From contig NZ_AUEA01000012.1 of assembly GCF_000425745.1 (NCBI RefSeq), positions 98,846 through 162,845 of the forward strand: 64,000 nucleotides of DNA, in the 5' to 3' direction. Source of the DNA: Pseudomonas cremoricolorata DSM 17059 = NBRC 16634. GTDB taxonomy: Bacteria; Pseudomonadota; Gammaproteobacteria; Pseudomonadales; Pseudomonadaceae. Position 1 is the first letter of the stretch, and every line of letters starts with the position of its first letter. Made by a program: the position numbers and the translations under genes. A model generated the notes under the pieces. It did no database searches. It had not been told where the DNA came from and saw only the letters and a list, made by a program, of their open reading frames with translations. Positions 19,548-31,998 of the stretch are shown piece by piece.

Positions 19548-21230
19548 ATGGATATTAAACGCACGATCCTGATCGTCGCCCTGGCAATCGTGGCCTACGT
19601 ACTGGTTCTGAAATGGAACGAGGACTATGGTCAGGCTGCCTTGCCGACTCAGCATGCTGCTGCCCGCAACGATGCCCCGGCCCTGCCGGACACCGCTGCC
19701 ACCGGCGATAGCGGCGTCAACGCCGATGTGCCGAGCGCCAATGCTGAATCCAGCCCTGCCGAACTGGCCCCGGTTGCGGTCAGCAAGGACCTGATCCGGA
19801 TCAAGACCGATGTCCTGGACTTGGCTATCAATCCGGTCGGCGGCGACATCGTCCAGCTGACCCTGCCGAAGTACCCGCGCCGTCAGGACCATCCTGATAT
19901 CCCGTTCCAGTTGTTCGACAACGGCGGTGAGCGCACCTACGTCGCGCAGAGCGGCCTGACCGGCGCCAACGGCCCGGATCGTCGCGCCAGCGGTCGTCCG
20001 CTGTACGCTGCCGAACAGAAGAGCTACCAACTGGCCGATGGCCAGGAGCAACTGGTGGTCGATCTGAAGTTCAGCGACAACGGTGTCAACTACATCAAGC
20101 GCTTCACCTTCACCCGCGGCGAATACGATCTGAAGGTCAGCTACCTGATCGACAACCAGAGCGGCCAGGCGTGGAACGGCAACCTGTTTGCCCAGCTCAA
20201 GCGTGACGCCAGCTCCGACCCATCGTCGAGCACTGCAACCGGTACCGCCACCTACCTGGGTGCGGCCCTGTGGACAAGTTCCGAGCCTTACAAGAAGGTC
20301 TCGATGAAGGACATGGACAAGGCCAATCTCCAGGAAACCGTCAACGGTGGTTGGGTAGCCTGGCTGCAGCACTACTTCGTCACGGCGTGGATTCCGACCA
20401 AGTCGGACAACAACGTGGTGCAGACCCGCAAGGACAGCGCCGGCAACTACCTGATCGGCTACACCGGTCCTGCCATCAGCATTGCGCCCGGCGCAACCGG
20501 CGAAGCCAGCACCGTTCTGTATGCAGGCCCGAAGAGCCAGGAAAAACTCAAGGCGTTGTCCCCAGGTCTGGAACTGACCGTCGACTACGGTTTCCTGTGG
20601 TTCATCGCCCAGCCGATCTTCTGGCTGCTGCAACATATCCACAGCATCCTGGGTAACTGGGGCTGGTCGATCATCGTGTTGACCATGCTGATCAAAGGCC
20701 TGTTCTTCCCGCTCTCGGCCGCCAGCTACCGTTCCATGGCGCGCATGCGTGCCGTATCGCCGAAACTGGCTGCGCTCAAAGAGCGCTTCGGTGACGATCG
20801 CCAGAAAATGTCCCAGGCGATGATGGAGCTGTACAAGAAAGAGAAGATCAACCCGCTGGGCGGCTGTCTGCCGATCCTGGTGCAGATGCCGGTGTTCCTG
20901 GCCCTGTACTGGGTACTGCTGGAAAGCGTCGAGATGCGTCAGGCTCCGTGGATCCTGTGGATTACCGACCTGTCGATCAAGGATCCGTTCTTCATCCTGC
21001 CGATCATCATGGGCGCCACCATGTTCATCCAGCAGCGCCTGAACCCGACGCCGCCGGACCCGATGCAGGCCAAGGTGATGAAAATGATGCCGATCATCTT
21101 TACCTTCTTCTTCCTGTGGTTCCCGGCAGGTCTGGTGCTGTACTGGGTTGTGAACAACTGCCTGTCCATCACCCAGCAGTGGTACATCACCCGTCGTATC
21201 GAAGCTGCGAGCAAAAAAGCGGCTGCATGA
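19548..21230 (+). CDS. yidC: Membrane protein insertase YidC
   Basis: This 560-residue inner-membrane insertase has an N-terminal membrane anchor (MDIKRTILIVALAIVAYVLV), a large periplasmic domain of about 340 residues, and the conserved 60KD/Oxa1 core with five membrane segments from about residue 350. The hydrophilic-groove Arg lies in SYRSMARMRAVSPK. The start at 19548 gives the standard Pseudomonas N-terminus; an upstream frame extension has no support. A strong terminator follows. Confidence 0.97.
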   Translation: MDIKRTILIVALAIVAYVLVLKWNEDYGQAALPTQHAAARNDAPALPDTAATGDSGVNADVPSANAESSPAELAPVAVSKDLIRIKTDVLDLAINPVGGDIVQLTLPKYPRRQDHPDIPFQLFDNGGERTYVAQSGLTGANGPDRRASGRPLYAAEQKSYQLADGQEQLVVDLKFSDNGVNYIKRFTFTRGEYDLKVSYLIDNQSGQAWNGNLFAQLKRDASSDPSSSTATGTATYLGAALWTSSEPYKKVSMKDMDKANLQETVNGGWVAWLQHYFVTAWIPTKSDNNVVQTRKDSAGNYLIGYTGPAISIAPGATGEASTVLYAGPKSQEKLKALSPGLELTVDYGFLWFIAQPIFWLLQHIHSILGNWGWSIIVLTMLIKGLFFPLSAASYRSMARMRAVSPKLAALKERFGDDRQKMSQAMMELYKKEKINPLGGCLPILVQMPVFLALYWVLLESVEMRQAPWILWITDLSIKDPFFILPIIMGATMFIQQRLNPTPPDPMQAKVMKMMPIIFTFFFLWFPAGLVLYWVVNNCLSITQQWYITRRIEAASKKAAA

Positions 21231-21255
21231 CAGGCTGAGGTCTAGCCTGTGAATA

Positions 21256-21281
21256 AAAACGCCCCCTTCGTGGGGCGTTTT
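21256..21281 (+). terminator. Intrinsic terminator after yidC
   Basis: The 10-bp stem AAAACGCCCC/GGGGCGTTTT with a 6-base loop ends in a T-run. It closes the rpmH-yidC unit. It lies only 36 bp before mnmE, so mnmE depends on read-through or on a promoter embedded in this short gap. Confidence 0.88.
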
Positions 21282-21316
21282 GCTATCTATCGATTGTGTC
21301 CTGGAGGCTTTCGAGC

Positions 21317-22687
21317 ATGAGTATCGCGCGTGAAACCATCGCCGCCATCGCTACCGCGCAAGGCCGCGGCGGGGTGGGCATCGTCAGGCTCTCCGGGCCG
21401 TTGGCGAGCCAGGCCGGCAAAACCATCGCCGGTCGTGCGCTGACCCCACGGCATGCCCATTACGGCCCGTTCCGCGGCGCTGACGGGCTGGTATTGGACG
21501 AAGGCATTGCGCTGTTTTTCCCAGGCCCCAACTCGTTCACCGGTGAAGACGTGCTGGAGCTGCAAGGGCATGGCGGCCCGGTGGTCATGGACATGCTGCT
21601 GCAGCGCTGTGTCGAACTGGGCTGCCGCCTGGCCAGGCCCGGAGAATTCAGCGAGCGTGCGTTTCTCAATGACAAGCTCGACCTGGCCCAGGCCGAAGCC
21701 ATCGCCGACCTGATCGAAGCCAGCTCCACGCAGGCGGCACGCAATGCCCTGCGCTCCTTGCAAGGTGAGTTCTCGCGCCGTGTCGAGTCGTTGACCGAGG
21801 CGCTGATCGCGCTGCGCATCTACGTCGAGGCTGCGATCGATTTTCCTGAGGAAGAAATCGATTTCCTCGCCGACGGTCACGTTCTGGGTTTGCTCGAGGC
21901 GGTGCGCGCCCAGTTATCCACAGTGCAGCGCGAAGCCGGGCAGGGCGCGTTGTTGCGCGACGGCATGAACGTGGTGATCGCCGGTCGGCCCAATGCCGGC
22001 AAGTCCAGCCTGTTGAACCAGCTGGCAGGACGTGAAGCGGCGATCGTCACGGACATTGCCGGCACCACGCGCGACATCCTGCGTGAACATATCCACATCG
22101 ACGGCATGCCGCTGCATGTCGTCGATACCGCCGGCCTGCGCGACACCAGCGACCAGGTCGAGCGTATCGGCGTCGAACGCGCGCTCAAGGCCATCAGCGA
22201 GGCTGATCGTGTGCTGCTGGTGGTCGACTCGACCGCGCCGGAAGCTAGCGATCCTTTCGCCCTGTGGCCGGAGTTCCTCGAGCAGCGTCCAGCGCCAGGC
22301 AATGTCACGCTGATTCGCAACAAAGCCGACCTCAGTGGTGAAGCGATTGGCCTGGAGCAGGGCAGTGATGGTCATGTCACCATCACCCTGAGCGCCAAGG
22401 ACAGCGAGCAGGGCCTCGACCTGCTGCGCGAACACCTGAAAGCCTGCATGGGTTATGAACAGACCGCCGAAGGCAGCTTCAGCGCCCGTCGACGCCACCT
22501 CGACGCCCTGCGCAAAGCCCGCGAACACCTCGACCACGGACATGCGCAGTTAACCCTGGCCGGTGCCGGCGAACTGCTCGCCGAAGACCTGCGTCAGGCT
22601 CAGCACGCGTTGGGCGAGATCACCGGTGCGTTCAGCTCCGACGATCTGCTGGGACGTATCTTTTCGAGCTTCTGCATCGGCAAATAG
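21317..22687 (+). CDS. mnmE: tRNA modification GTPase MnmE
   Basis: This 456-residue GTPase acts with MnmG to form 5-carboxymethylaminomethyl-uridine at wobble position 34 of tRNAs. It has an N-terminal tetrahydrofolate-binding domain, a central G domain with [24 protein letters not shown] and NKAD motifs, and the invariant C-terminal FCIGK. The start at 21317 is preceded by CTGGAGG. The gene contains a perfect DnaA box at 21914-21922. Confidence 0.98.
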   Translation: MSIARETIAAIATAQGRGGVGIVRLSGPLASQAGKTIAGRALTPRHAHYGPFRGADGLVLDEGIALFFPGPNSFTGEDVLELQGHGGPVVMDMLLQRCVELGCRLARPGEFSERAFLNDKLDLAQAEAIADLIEASSTQAARNALRSLQGEFSRRVESLTEALIALRIYVEAAIDFPEEEIDFLADGHVLGLLEAVRAQLSTVQREAGQGALLRDGMNVVIAGRPNAGKSSLLNQLAGREAAIVTDIAGTTRDILREHIHIDGMPLHVVDTAGLRDTSDQVERIGVERALKAISEADRVLLVVDSTAPEASDPFALWPEFLEQRPAPGNVTLIRNKADLSGEAIGLEQGSDGHVTITLSAKDSEQGLDLLREHLKACMGYEQTAEGSFSARRRHLDALRKAREHLDHGHAQLTLAGAGELLAEDLRQAQHALGEITGAFSSDDLLGRIFSSFCIGK

Positions 22688-22753
22688 CCCCCATCCTCCG
22701 TCCTGATCATCTGCCGATGATCAGGCGGCGCTAAACGGCCGGAGAACGCAATG

Positions 22754-23129
22754 TTTTCCACACTTAGCCGTTCCTTAACACTGACGCACCGCTTCTTGCA
22801 GCTCAAGACACCGCCCGCGGACGATCCTCTGTGCGCATTCGCGACACCTAAGCCCTGTGGAAAACCGCCCTTCAGCTCAGTTGATAACTGGGCTTTTTTA
22901 TTGGGGACGAATCGCCCTGTGGGTAAACAAGCGACTTGTGCACAGGCTAAACACGCTTGTCCCAAGGGCTCAGGGCCACTCAATAACAGGGTTTTGAAAC
23001 GCTGTACACCTTACCAATCAAGGGATGTAGAGCTTTATCCACAGAAAGGTCTGTGCATAAGAGTAGTAATAAAAATAAAGCTTTTTTAAATCTCTTCTCG
23101 TTAATTTCTATTACCGCCACTCATCCACA
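22754..23129. other. Second DnaA-box cluster between mnmE and mnmG (possible second origin)
   Basis: The 540 bp between mnmE and mnmG contain no supported gene but many DnaA-type boxes. These are TTTTCCACA at 22754-22762 (plus) and 22856-22864 (minus), TTACCCACA at 22918-22926 (minus), TTGTGCACA at 22936-22944, TTATCCACA at 23035-23043 (plus), TTATGCACA at 23052-23060 (minus) and TCATCCACA at 23121-23129. An AT-rich segment (23064-23113) follows, containing AAGCTTTTTTAAA. The order TTATCCACAGAAAG, then AGTAG, then AAGCTTTTT, then TCTCT repeats the arrangement at 18494-18560. Confidence 0.75.
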
Positions 23130-23227
23130 GGCTGGTCAAATTTTGCTCAAAAGGTTTCTTTGCAGGTCGGGAATTCCCTATACTTGTCGGCTTACCTTCT
23201 TTATTCGCAAAAACAGGCACGAGGTGC

Positions 23228-25123
23228 GTGGTGGATTTCCCTTCCCGTTTTGAAGTGATCGTCATCGGCGGCGGCCATGCCGGTACCGAGGCTGCGCTTG
23301 CGTCGGCACGCATGGGTGTGAAAACCCTGCTGTTGACCCACAACGTGGAAACCCTCGGTCACATGAGCTGCAACCCAGCCATCGGTGGCATCGGCAAAAG
23401 TCATCTGGTCAAAGAGATCGATGCACTCGGCGGCGCCATGGCGCTGGCTACCGATATGAGCGGCATACAGTTTCGCGTTCTGAACAACCGCAAAGGGCCG
23501 GCCGTACGGGCAACCCGCGCCCAGGCCGACCGCGCCATCTACAAATCGGTGGTGCGTGAAATCCTGGAAAACCAGCCCAACCTGTGGATATTCCAGCAGT
23601 CCTGTGACGACCTGATCGTCGAGCAGGGCCAGGCCAAAGGCGTAGTCACGCAAATGGGTCTGCGCTTCTTCGCCGATGCTGTTGTCCTGACCACCGGCAC
23701 CTTCCTGGGCGGACTTATCCACATCGGCATGCAGAACTATTCCGGTGGCCGTGCAGGTGATCCGCCCGCCATGGCCTTGGCCAAACGCCTGCGCGAGTTG
23801 CCGCTGCGGGTCGGCCGGCTGAAGACCGGCACCCCGCCGCGCATCGATGGACGTTCGGTGGATTTCTCGGTGATGAGCGAGCAGCCGGGCGATACGCCGA
23901 TTCCGGTGATGTCGTTCATGGGCAATGCGCAGATGCATCCACGCCAGGTCAGCTGCTGGATCACCCACACTAACGCGCGTACCCACGAAATCATCGCTGC
24001 CAACCTCGATCGTTCACCGATGTACTCGGGCATGATCGAAGGCATCGGTCCGCGCTATTGCCCCTCGATCGAAGACAAGATCCACCGCTTCGCCGACAAG
24101 GAAAGCCACCAGGTGTTCATCGAGCCGGAAGGCCTGACCACCCACGAGCTTTATCCCAACGGCATCTCCACATCGCTGCCGTTCGATGTGCAATTGCAGG
24201 TGGTGCGCTCGATTCGTGGCATGGAAAACGCCCACATCGTGCGTCCTGGCTATGCCATTGAGTACGACTACTTCGACCCGCGTGATCTGAAATACAGCCT
24301 GGAAACCAAGGTCATCGATGGCCTGTTCTTCGCCGGCCAGATCAACGGCACCACCGGCTACGAAGAAGCCGGCGCGCAGGGCCTGCTGGCCGGGACCAAC
24401 GCCGCACTGCGTGCGCAAGGTCGCGACAGCTGGTGCCCGCGGCGTGACGAGGCCTACATCGGCGTGCTGGTCGATGACCTCATCACCCTCGGCACCCAGG
24501 AGCCGTACCGCATGTTCACCTCGCGGGCCGAGTACCGGTTGATCCTGCGCGAAGACAACGCCGACCTGCGTCTGACCGAAAAAGGCCGCGAACTGGGCTT
24601 GATCGACGACACCCGCTGGGCGGCCTTCTGCGCCAAGCGCGAGGGTATCGAGCGTGAAGAGCAGCGTCTGAAAAGCACCTGGGTCCGGCCCAATACCCCT
24701 GAGGGTGAGGCGATCTCGGCGCACTTCGGCACACCGTTGAGCCACGAGTACAGCCTGCTCAACTTGCTGACCAGGCCTGAGGTGGATTACGCCGGGCTAA
24801 TCGAGGTCACCGGCGGTGAGCCGGTGCCGGCGCAGGTTGCCGAGCAAGTGGAAATCAAGACCAAGTACGCCGGTTACATCGACCGCCAGCAGGATGAGAT
24901 CGCCCGTCTGCGCGCCAGTGAAGACACTCGCTTGCCTGTGGATATCGACTACCAGGGCATCTCCGGCCTGTCCAAGGAGATTCAAGGCAAGCTCGGTCAG
25001 ACCCGTCCTGAAACCTTGGGGCAGGCGTCGCGTATTCCGGGCGTTACCCCGGCGGCGATTTCCCTGTTGCTGATTCATCTGAAAAAACGCGGCGCTGGCC
25101 GTGAACTGGAGCGAAGCGTTTGA
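23228..25123 (+). CDS. mnmG: tRNA uridine-5-carboxymethylaminomethyl modification enzyme MnmG
   Basis: This 631-residue FAD protein (formerly GidA) is the partner of MnmE in tRNA wobble-uridine modification. It shows the FAD fold [16 protein letters not shown], the [23 protein letters not shown] signature split across about residues 48-70, and [12 protein letters not shown]. The start is GTG at 23228 followed by a second GTG, giving [10 protein letters not shown] as in relatives. It overlaps rsmG by 4 bp. A perfect DnaA box (23715-23723) lies within it. Confidence 0.98.
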   Translation: MVDFPSRFEVIVIGGGHAGTEAALASARMGVKTLLLTHNVETLGHMSCNPAIGGIGKSHLVKEIDALGGAMALATDMSGIQFRVLNNRKGPAVRATRAQADRAIYKSVVREILENQPNLWIFQQSCDDLIVEQGQAKGVVTQMGLRFFADAVVLTTGTFLGGLIHIGMQNYSGGRAGDPPAMALAKRLRELPLRVGRLKTGTPPRIDGRSVDFSVMSEQPGDTPIPVMSFMGNAQMHPRQVSCWITHTNARTHEIIAANLDRSPMYSGMIEGIGPRYCPSIEDKIHRFADKESHQVFIEPEGLTTHELYPNGISTSLPFDVQLQVVRSIRGMENAHIVRPGYAIEYDYFDPRDLKYSLETKVIDGLFFAGQINGTTGYEEAGAQGLLAGTNAALRAQGRDSWCPRRDEAYIGVLVDDLITLGTQEPYRMFTSRAEYRLILREDNADLRLTEKGRELGLIDDTRWAAFCAKREGIEREEQRLKSTWVRPNTPEGEAISAHFGTPLSHEYSLLNLLTRPEVDYAGLIEVTGGEPVPAQVAEQVEIKTKYAGYIDRQQDEIARLRASEDTRLPVDIDYQGISGLSKEIQGKLGQTRPETLGQASRIPGVTPAAISLLLIHLKKRGAGRELERSV

Positions 25124-25770
25124 GCGTCATGGTCACTGCGCAACATGCCGAAGAGTTGTCCACAGGCGCACGCGCGCTGGGCGTGAGCCTGAGCGAACAG
25201 CAGCAGCAGTCGCTGCTGGGTTATCTGGGTTTGCTGATCAAGTGGAACAAGGCCTACAACCTGACCGCCGTGCGTGATCCGGACGAAATGGTCTCGCGGC
25301 ATCTGCTCGACAGCCTCAGCGTGATGCCGTTTATCCACAGCGATCGTCAACGCTGGCTGGATGTCGGCAGTGGCGGTGGCATGCCGGGAATTCCGTTGGC
25401 GATCCTGCATCCGCACAAGCAGGTCACCGTGCTCGACAGCAACGGCAAGAAGACCCGCTTCCTGACCCAGGTGAAAATGGAGCTCAAGCTCGACAACCTC
25501 GAGGTTATCCACAGCCGGGTGGAAGCCTTCCAGCCTGCGCAGCCATTCGCTGGAATCGTCTCGCGGGCTTTCAGCAGCATGGAGAATTTCACCAACTGGA
25601 CCCGCCACCTCGGTGACGCGTCCACGCAATGGCTTGCAATGAAGGGGCTGCATCCTGCCGATGAACTGGTAGCATTGCCGCCAGACTTCACAGTGGAAAG
25701 CGAACAGGCCTTGACCGTCCCCGGTTGCCAGGGCCAGCGCCATCTACTGATACTGCGCCGCAAGGCTTGA
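25120..25770 (+). CDS. rsmG: 16S rRNA (guanine-527 N7) methyltransferase RsmG
   Basis: This methyltransferase of up to 216 residues (formerly GidB) modifies G527 of 16S rRNA. The SAM-binding motif is [15 protein letters not shown] around residue 80, with the preceding conserved NLTAVRD and HLLDSLS. The start is either TTG at 25120, overlapping the mnmG stop, or ATG at 25129. The gene carries two perfect DnaA boxes (25331-25339 and 25505-25513) and a near match at 25156. Confidence 0.96.
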   Translation: MSVMVTAQHAEELSTGARALGVSLSEQQQQSLLGYLGLLIKWNKAYNLTAVRDPDEMVSRHLLDSLSVMPFIHSDRQRWLDVGSGGGMPGIPLAILHPHKQVTVLDSNGKKTRFLTQVKMELKLDNLEVIHSRVEAFQPAQPFAGIVSRAFSSMENFTNWTRHLGDASTQWLAMKGLHPADELVALPPDFTVESEQALTVPGCQGQRHLLILRRKA

Positions 25771-25788
25771 CGGGGAACACGCGCAACA

Positions 25789-26580
25789 ATGGCTAAGGTA
25801 TTCGCAATCGCGAACCAGAAAGGTGGTGTCGGCAAGACCACCACCTGTATCAATCTCGCCGCGTCGCTGGCTGCGACCAAGCGTCGTGTGCTGCTGATCG
25901 ACCTCGATCCGCAGGGCAACGCGACCATGGGCAGTGGCGTCGACAAGCACGAGCTCGAGCACTCGGTCTATGACCTGCTGATCGGGGAGTGCGACCTGGC
26001 CCAGGCAATCCATTACTCCGAGCATGGCGAGTTCCAGCTGCTGCCGGCCAACCGTGACCTCACCGCCGCCGAAGTGGTGCTGCTGGAAATGCAGATGAAG
26101 GAGAGCCGCCTGCGCAACGCCCTGGCGCCGATCCGCGACAGCTACGACTTCATCCTCATCGACTGCCCACCCTCGCTGTCGATGCTGACCCTCAACGCCC
26201 TGGTCGCCTCCGATGGCGTGATCATTCCCATGCAGTGCGAGTACTACGCGCTCGAGGGCTTGAGCGATCTGGTCGACAACATCAAGCGCATCGCCGCCCG
26301 GCTCAACCCGGAGCTGCGCATCGAAGGCTTGCTGCGCACCATGTTCGATCCGCGCCTGAGCCTGAACAACGAAGTCTCGGCGCAGCTCAAGGAACACTTT
26401 GGCGATCAGTTGTACGACACGGTGATCCCTCGCAACATCCGCCTCGCCGAAGCGCCCAGTTACGGCATGCCGGCCCTGGCATACGACAAACAGTCGCGCG
26501 GCGCCCAGGCCTACCTGGCGTTGGCCGGCGAGCTGGTGCGTCGTCAACGCCGTCCATCACGCACTGCACAGGCAACTTGA
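25789..26580 (+). CDS. parA: Chromosome partitioning ATPase ParA (Soj)
   Basis: This 263-residue deviant-Walker ATPase forms nucleoid-bound gradients that move ParB-parS complexes. KGGVGKTTTCINLAASLA is the Walker A, LLIDLDPQGNAT carries the A' motif, and LIDCPPSLSMLT the Walker B. It starts 18 bp after rsmG and 9 bp before parB, the conserved order for chromosomal par loci. Its partner sites are the two parS palindromes in recF. Confidence 0.97.
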   Translation: MAKVFAIANQKGGVGKTTTCINLAASLAATKRRVLLIDLDPQGNATMGSGVDKHELEHSVYDLLIGECDLAQAIHYSEHGEFQLLPANRDLTAAEVVLLEMQMKESRLRNALAPIRDSYDFILIDCPPSLSMLTLNALVASDGVIIPMQCEYYALEGLSDLVDNIKRIAARLNPELRIEGLLRTMFDPRLSLNNEVSAQLKEHFGDQLYDTVIPRNIRLAEAPSYGMPALAYDKQSRGAQAYLALAGELVRRQRRPSRTAQAT

Positions 26581-26589
26581 GGAATCCGC

Positions 26590-27462
26590 ATGGCCGTTAA
26601 GAAACGAGGTCTCGGACGTGGGTTGGATGCACTGCTCAGTGGTCCGACCGTCAGCGCGCTCGAAGAGCAGGCGGTCAAGATCGACCGCAAGGAACTGCAA
26701 CACCTGCCTGTCGAACATGTTCAGCGCGGTAAGTACCAGCCGCGGCGCGACATGGATCAGCAGGCGCTGGAAGAGCTGGCGCAATCGATCCGCAGCCATG
26801 GCGTGATGCAGCCCATCGTGGTGCGACCGATCGGCGAGCAGCGTTACGAGATCATCGCCGGTGAAAGGCGCTGGCGCGCGACCCAGCTGGCTGGCCTGGA
26901 TACGGTGCCGGCCATGGTTCGTGAGGTGGCCGACGAAGTCGCCATCGCCATGGCGTTGATCGAGAACATTCAGCGCGAAGACCTCAATCCGCTGGAAGAA
27001 GCGCTGGCGCTGCAACGTTTGCAGCAGGAATTCGAGCTGACCCAGCAGCAAGTGGCCGATGCGGTTGGCAAGTCACGGGTGACCGTGGCGAACCTGCTGC
27101 GGCTGATCTCGTTGCCCGAGGCGATCAAGACCATGCTCGCCCATGGCGATCTGGAAATGGGTCATGCCCGTGCACTGCTCGGCCTGGAAGAAGCTCGGCA
27201 GGTGGAAGGGGCGCGTCATGTTGTCGCACGTGGGCTGACCGTGCGCCAGACCGAGGCACTGGTTCGCCAGTGGCTGAACGGGCCAACTGAACCGGTCGAA
27301 CCCAGTCCGGCTGATCCGGACATTACCCGCCTTGAACAGCGACTGGCAGAGCGTTTGGGCTCTGCGGTCCAGATTCGTCATGGCAACAAGGGCAAAGGCC
27401 AACTGGTCATTCGCTACAACTCGCTGGACGAGTTGCAGGGTGTACTTGCCCACATTCGCTGA
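26590..27462 (+). CDS. parB: Chromosome partitioning protein ParB (Spo0J)
   Basis: This 290-residue CTPase and DNA-binding protein spreads from parS. The N-terminus KKRGLGRGLDALLS interacts with ParA. The CTP-binding box is IIAGERRWRAT, and LIENIQREDLNPLEEA follows. The central helix-turn-helix (QQVADAVGKSRVTVANLLRL) recognises parS, and the C-terminal domain dimerises. It is co-transcribed with parA. Confidence 0.97.
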   Translation: MAVKKRGLGRGLDALLSGPTVSALEEQAVKIDRKELQHLPVEHVQRGKYQPRRDMDQQALEELAQSIRSHGVMQPIVVRPIGEQRYEIIAGERRWRATQLAGLDTVPAMVREVADEVAIAMALIENIQREDLNPLEEALALQRLQQEFELTQQQVADAVGKSRVTVANLLRLISLPEAIKTMLAHGDLEMGHARALLGLEEARQVEGARHVVARGLTVRQTEALVRQWLNGPTEPVEPSPADPDITRLEQRLAERLGSAVQIRHGNKGKGQLVIRYNSLDELQGVLAHIR

Positions 27463-27506
27463 AACAATTGCCGTTGTAGCGTGCAATCGGAAATCACTAC
27501 CAATAG

Positions 27507-27535
27507 TTGAATAGGGGTTAATCCACCCCTATACT
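27507..27535 (+). promoter_or_regulatory. Sigma-70 promoter of the atp operon
   Basis: TTGAAT (27507-27512) and TATACT (27530-27535) are separated by 17 bp. They lie between parB and atpI, about 70 bp from the expected atpI start region. It is the only strong promoter seen before the ATP synthase genes. Confidence 0.8.
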
Positions 27536-27610
27536 CTGCGCGCATTTTGTCGGCACAAATTATGCCAAGTCGTTGCTGACTTGACGGTCGACTTTCGAGG
27601 AGCAGTTGTG

Positions 27611-28904
<1,294 letters not shown>

Positions 28905-28924
28905 GACCGCCTGGCGTGTCTGAT

Positions 28925-29305
<381 letters not shown>

Positions 29306-29363
29306 TCACTCGTTTTCAACGAGTGTACGGCTGTGATGAACGAAGACCGAGCGAGGTGTTGGC

Positions 29364-29834
29364 GTGAATATTAATGCAACCCTGATTGGCCAATCCGTTG
29401 CCTTCTTCATTTTTGTCGTCTTCTGCATGAAGTACGTATGGCCTCCGGTCATCACTGCTCTGCAAGAGCGTCAAAAGAAGATCGCTGATGGCCTGGACGC
29501 TGCCAACCGCGCTGCACGTGACCTGGAGCTGGCCCAAGAAAAAGCGGGTCAGCAACTGCGCGAAGCAAAAGCACAGGCGGCTGAAATCATTGAGCAAAGC
29601 AAGAAACGTGCTGCTCAGCTTGTAGACGAGGCCCGTGAACAGGCTCGTGTCGAAGCTGACCGCGTGAAGGCTCAGGCTCAGGCCGAGATCGAACAGGAAC
29701 TGAACAGCGTCAAAGACGCCCTGCGTGCCCAAGTGGGTGCCCTGGCCGTTGGCGGTGCTGAAAAGATCCTTGGCGCCACAATCGATCAAAACGCGCATGC
29801 GGAGCTGGTTAATAAACTGGCCGCTGAAATTTAA
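29364..29834 (+). CDS. atpF: ATP synthase F0 subunit b
   Basis: This 156-residue peripheral-stalk subunit has one N-terminal membrane helix ([19 protein letters not shown]) and a long charged coiled coil. It starts with GTG at 29364, with GCGAGG upstream. It links F0 to the delta subunit encoded 12 bp downstream. Confidence 0.97.
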   Translation: MNINATLIGQSVAFFIFVVFCMKYVWPPVITALQERQKKIADGLDAANRAARDLELAQEKAGQQLREAKAQAAEIIEQSKKRAAQLVDEAREQARVEADRVKAQAQAEIEQELNSVKDALRAQVGALAVGGAEKILGATIDQNAHAELVNKLAAEI

Positions 29835-29846
29835 GCGAGGGCGATC

Positions 29847-30383
29847 ATGGCAGAACTGACCACGTTGGCCCGACCTTACGCTAAGGCTGCCTTTGAGCAC
29901 GCCCAGGCCCATCAGCAACTGGCCAATTGGTCAGCCATGCTCGGCCTGGCTGCTGCGGTGTCGGAAGACGACACCATGCAGCGCCTGCTCAAGGCCCCGC
30001 GACTGACGAGCGCAGAAAAGGCCGCCACGTTCATTGACGTGTGCGGTGACAAGTTCGATGCATCAGCACAGAATTTCATCCGTGTTGCCGCGGAAAACGA
30101 CCGTCTCCTGCTGTTGCCGGAGATTTCGTCGCTGTTCGACCTGTACAAGGCCGAACAAGAAAAATCCGTGGACGTGGAAGTCACCAGTGCTTTTGCGTTG
30201 GACCAAGAACAGCAAGACAAACTCGCCAAGGTTCTCAGTGCACGGCTAGGCCAGGAAGTTCGCCTGCACGCGTCGGAGGATGCCAGCCTGATCGGCGGCG
30301 TCGTCATCCGCGCAGGCGACCTGGTAATCGATGGCTCCGTTCGCGGCAAGATCGCGAAACTGGCCGAAGCTTTGAAATCTTGA
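29847..30383 (+). CDS. atpH: ATP synthase F1 subunit delta
   Basis: This 178-residue delta (OSCP) subunit connects the peripheral stalk to the top of F1. The N-terminal [13 protein letters not shown] and the C-terminal [25 protein letters not shown] (about residues 149-173) are family signatures. It lies between atpF and atpA. Confidence 0.97.
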   Translation: MAELTTLARPYAKAAFEHAQAHQQLANWSAMLGLAAAVSEDDTMQRLLKAPRLTSAEKAATFIDVCGDKFDASAQNFIRVAAENDRLLLLPEISSLFDLYKAEQEKSVDVEVTSAFALDQEQQDKLAKVLSARLGQEVRLHASEDASLIGGVVIRAGDLVIDGSVRGKIAKLAEALKS

Positions 30384-30404
30384 GTTTGAAGGGGCAGCAG
30401 AGCA

Positions 30405-31949
30405 ATGCAGCAACTCAATCCTTCCGAAATTAGTGAAATCATCAAGGGCCGCATCGAGAAACTCGATGTCAGCTCCCAAGCCCGCAACGAAGGCACCGTC
30501 GTCAGCGTTTCCGACGGTATCGTTCGCATCCACGGTCTCGCCGACGTCATGTACGGCGAAATGATCGAGTTCCCGGGCGGTGTCTACGGTATGGCACTGA
30601 ACCTGGAGCAAGACTCCGTAGGTGCGGTGATCCTGGGTGCATACACCACCCTGGCCGAAGGCATGAGCGCCAAGTGCACCGGTCGCATTCTCGAAGTGCC
30701 GGTCGGCAAAGGCCTGCTGGGCCGCGTCGTCGACGCCTTGGGCAACCCGGTTGACGGTAAGGGCCCACTGGCCACCACCGAAACCGACGCTGTCGAGAAA
30801 GTCGCTCCAGGCGTGATCTGGCGTAAGTCGGTAGACCAGCCTGTACAGACTGGCTACAAGGCTGTCGATGCCATGATCCCGGTCGGCCGTGGCCAGCGCG
30901 AGCTGATCATCGGTGACCGTCAGATCGGTAAGACCGCTCTGGCGATCGACGCGATCATCAACCAGAAAGACAGCGGCATCTTCTGCGTCTACGTGGCCGT
31001 TGGCCAGAAGCAGTCGACCATCGCCAACGTCGTGCGCAAGCTGGAAGAGAACGGTGCCCTGGCCAACACCATCATCGTTGCTGCCAGCGCCTCGGAATCC
31101 GCCGCACTGCAATTCCTCGCGCCGTACTCCGGCTGCACCATGGGCGAGTACTTCCGTGACCGCGGTGAAGACGCTCTGATCGTTTACGATGACCTGTCCA
31201 AGCAGGCCGTTGCCTACCGTCAGATCTCCCTGCTGCTGCGCCGTCCGCCAGGACGTGAAGCGTACCCAGGCGACGTGTTCTATCTCCACTCCCGTCTGCT
31301 GGAGCGTGCATCGCGCGTTTCCGAAGAGTACGTCGAGAAGTTCACCAATGGCGCCGTAACCGGCAAGACTGGCTCGCTGACCGCTCTGCCGATCATCGAA
31401 ACCCAGGCTGGCGACGTTTCCGCGTTCGTTCCGACCAACGTGATCTCGATCACCGACGGTCAGATCTTCCTGGAATCGGCCATGTTCAACTCGGGCATCC
31501 GTCCTGCAGTGAACGCCGGTGTATCGGTATCGCGTGTTGGTGGTGCCGCTCAGACCAAGATCATCAAGAAGCTGTCCGGTGGTATCCGTACCGCTCTGGC
31601 TCAGTACCGTGAGCTGGCGGCATTCGCCCAGTTCGCCTCTGACCTGGACGAAGCGACCCGCAAGCAGCTCGAGCATGGTCAGCGCGTTACCGAGCTGATG
31701 AAGCAGAAGCAGTACGCTCCGATGTCCATCGCGGACATGGCGCTGTCGCTGTACGCCGCTGAGCGTGGCTTCCTGACCGACGTCGAAATCGCCAAGATCG
31801 GCAGCTTCGAGCAAGCGCTGATCGGCTTCTTCAACCGCGATCACGCCGATTTGATGGCCAAGATCAACGTCAAGGGCGACTTCAACGACGAAATCGACGC
31901 TGGCCTCAAAGCCGGTATCGAGAAGTTCAAGGCCACCCAGACCTGGTAA
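30405..31949 (+). CDS. atpA: ATP synthase F1 subunit alpha
   Basis: This 514-residue nucleotide-binding but non-catalytic F1 subunit carries the Walker [16 protein letters not shown] and the arginine-finger region SRVGGAAQ. The length equals the usual Pseudomonas AtpA. Confidence 0.98.
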   Translation: MQQLNPSEISEIIKGRIEKLDVSSQARNEGTVVSVSDGIVRIHGLADVMYGEMIEFPGGVYGMALNLEQDSVGAVILGAYTTLAEGMSAKCTGRILEVPVGKGLLGRVVDALGNPVDGKGPLATTETDAVEKVAPGVIWRKSVDQPVQTGYKAVDAMIPVGRGQRELIIGDRQIGKTALAIDAIINQKDSGIFCVYVAVGQKQSTIANVVRKLEENGALANTIIVAASASESAALQFLAPYSGCTMGEYFRDRGEDALIVYDDLSKQAVAYRQISLLLRRPPGREAYPGDVFYLHSRLLERASRVSEEYVEKFTNGAVTGKTGSLTALPIIETQAGDVSAFVPTNVISITDGQIFLESAMFNSGIRPAVNAGVSVSRVGGAAQTKIIKKLSGGIRTALAQYRELAAFAQFASDLDEATRKQLEHGQRVTELMKQKQYAPMSIADMALSLYAAERGFLTDVEIAKIGSFEQALIGFFNRDHADLMAKINVKGDFNDEIDAGLKAGIEKFKATQTW

Positions 31950-31998
31950 GCCGCAGCGGGGGCTTCGTGCCCCCGCTTGCTAACCTGATAGGTGATAC

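Noticed and set aside
22751..23089. 112-codon ORF in the second DnaA-box region
   Set aside because: Its sequence is dictated by the boxes and AT-rich DNA; composition is unlike neighbours and there is no good ribosome site or known family.
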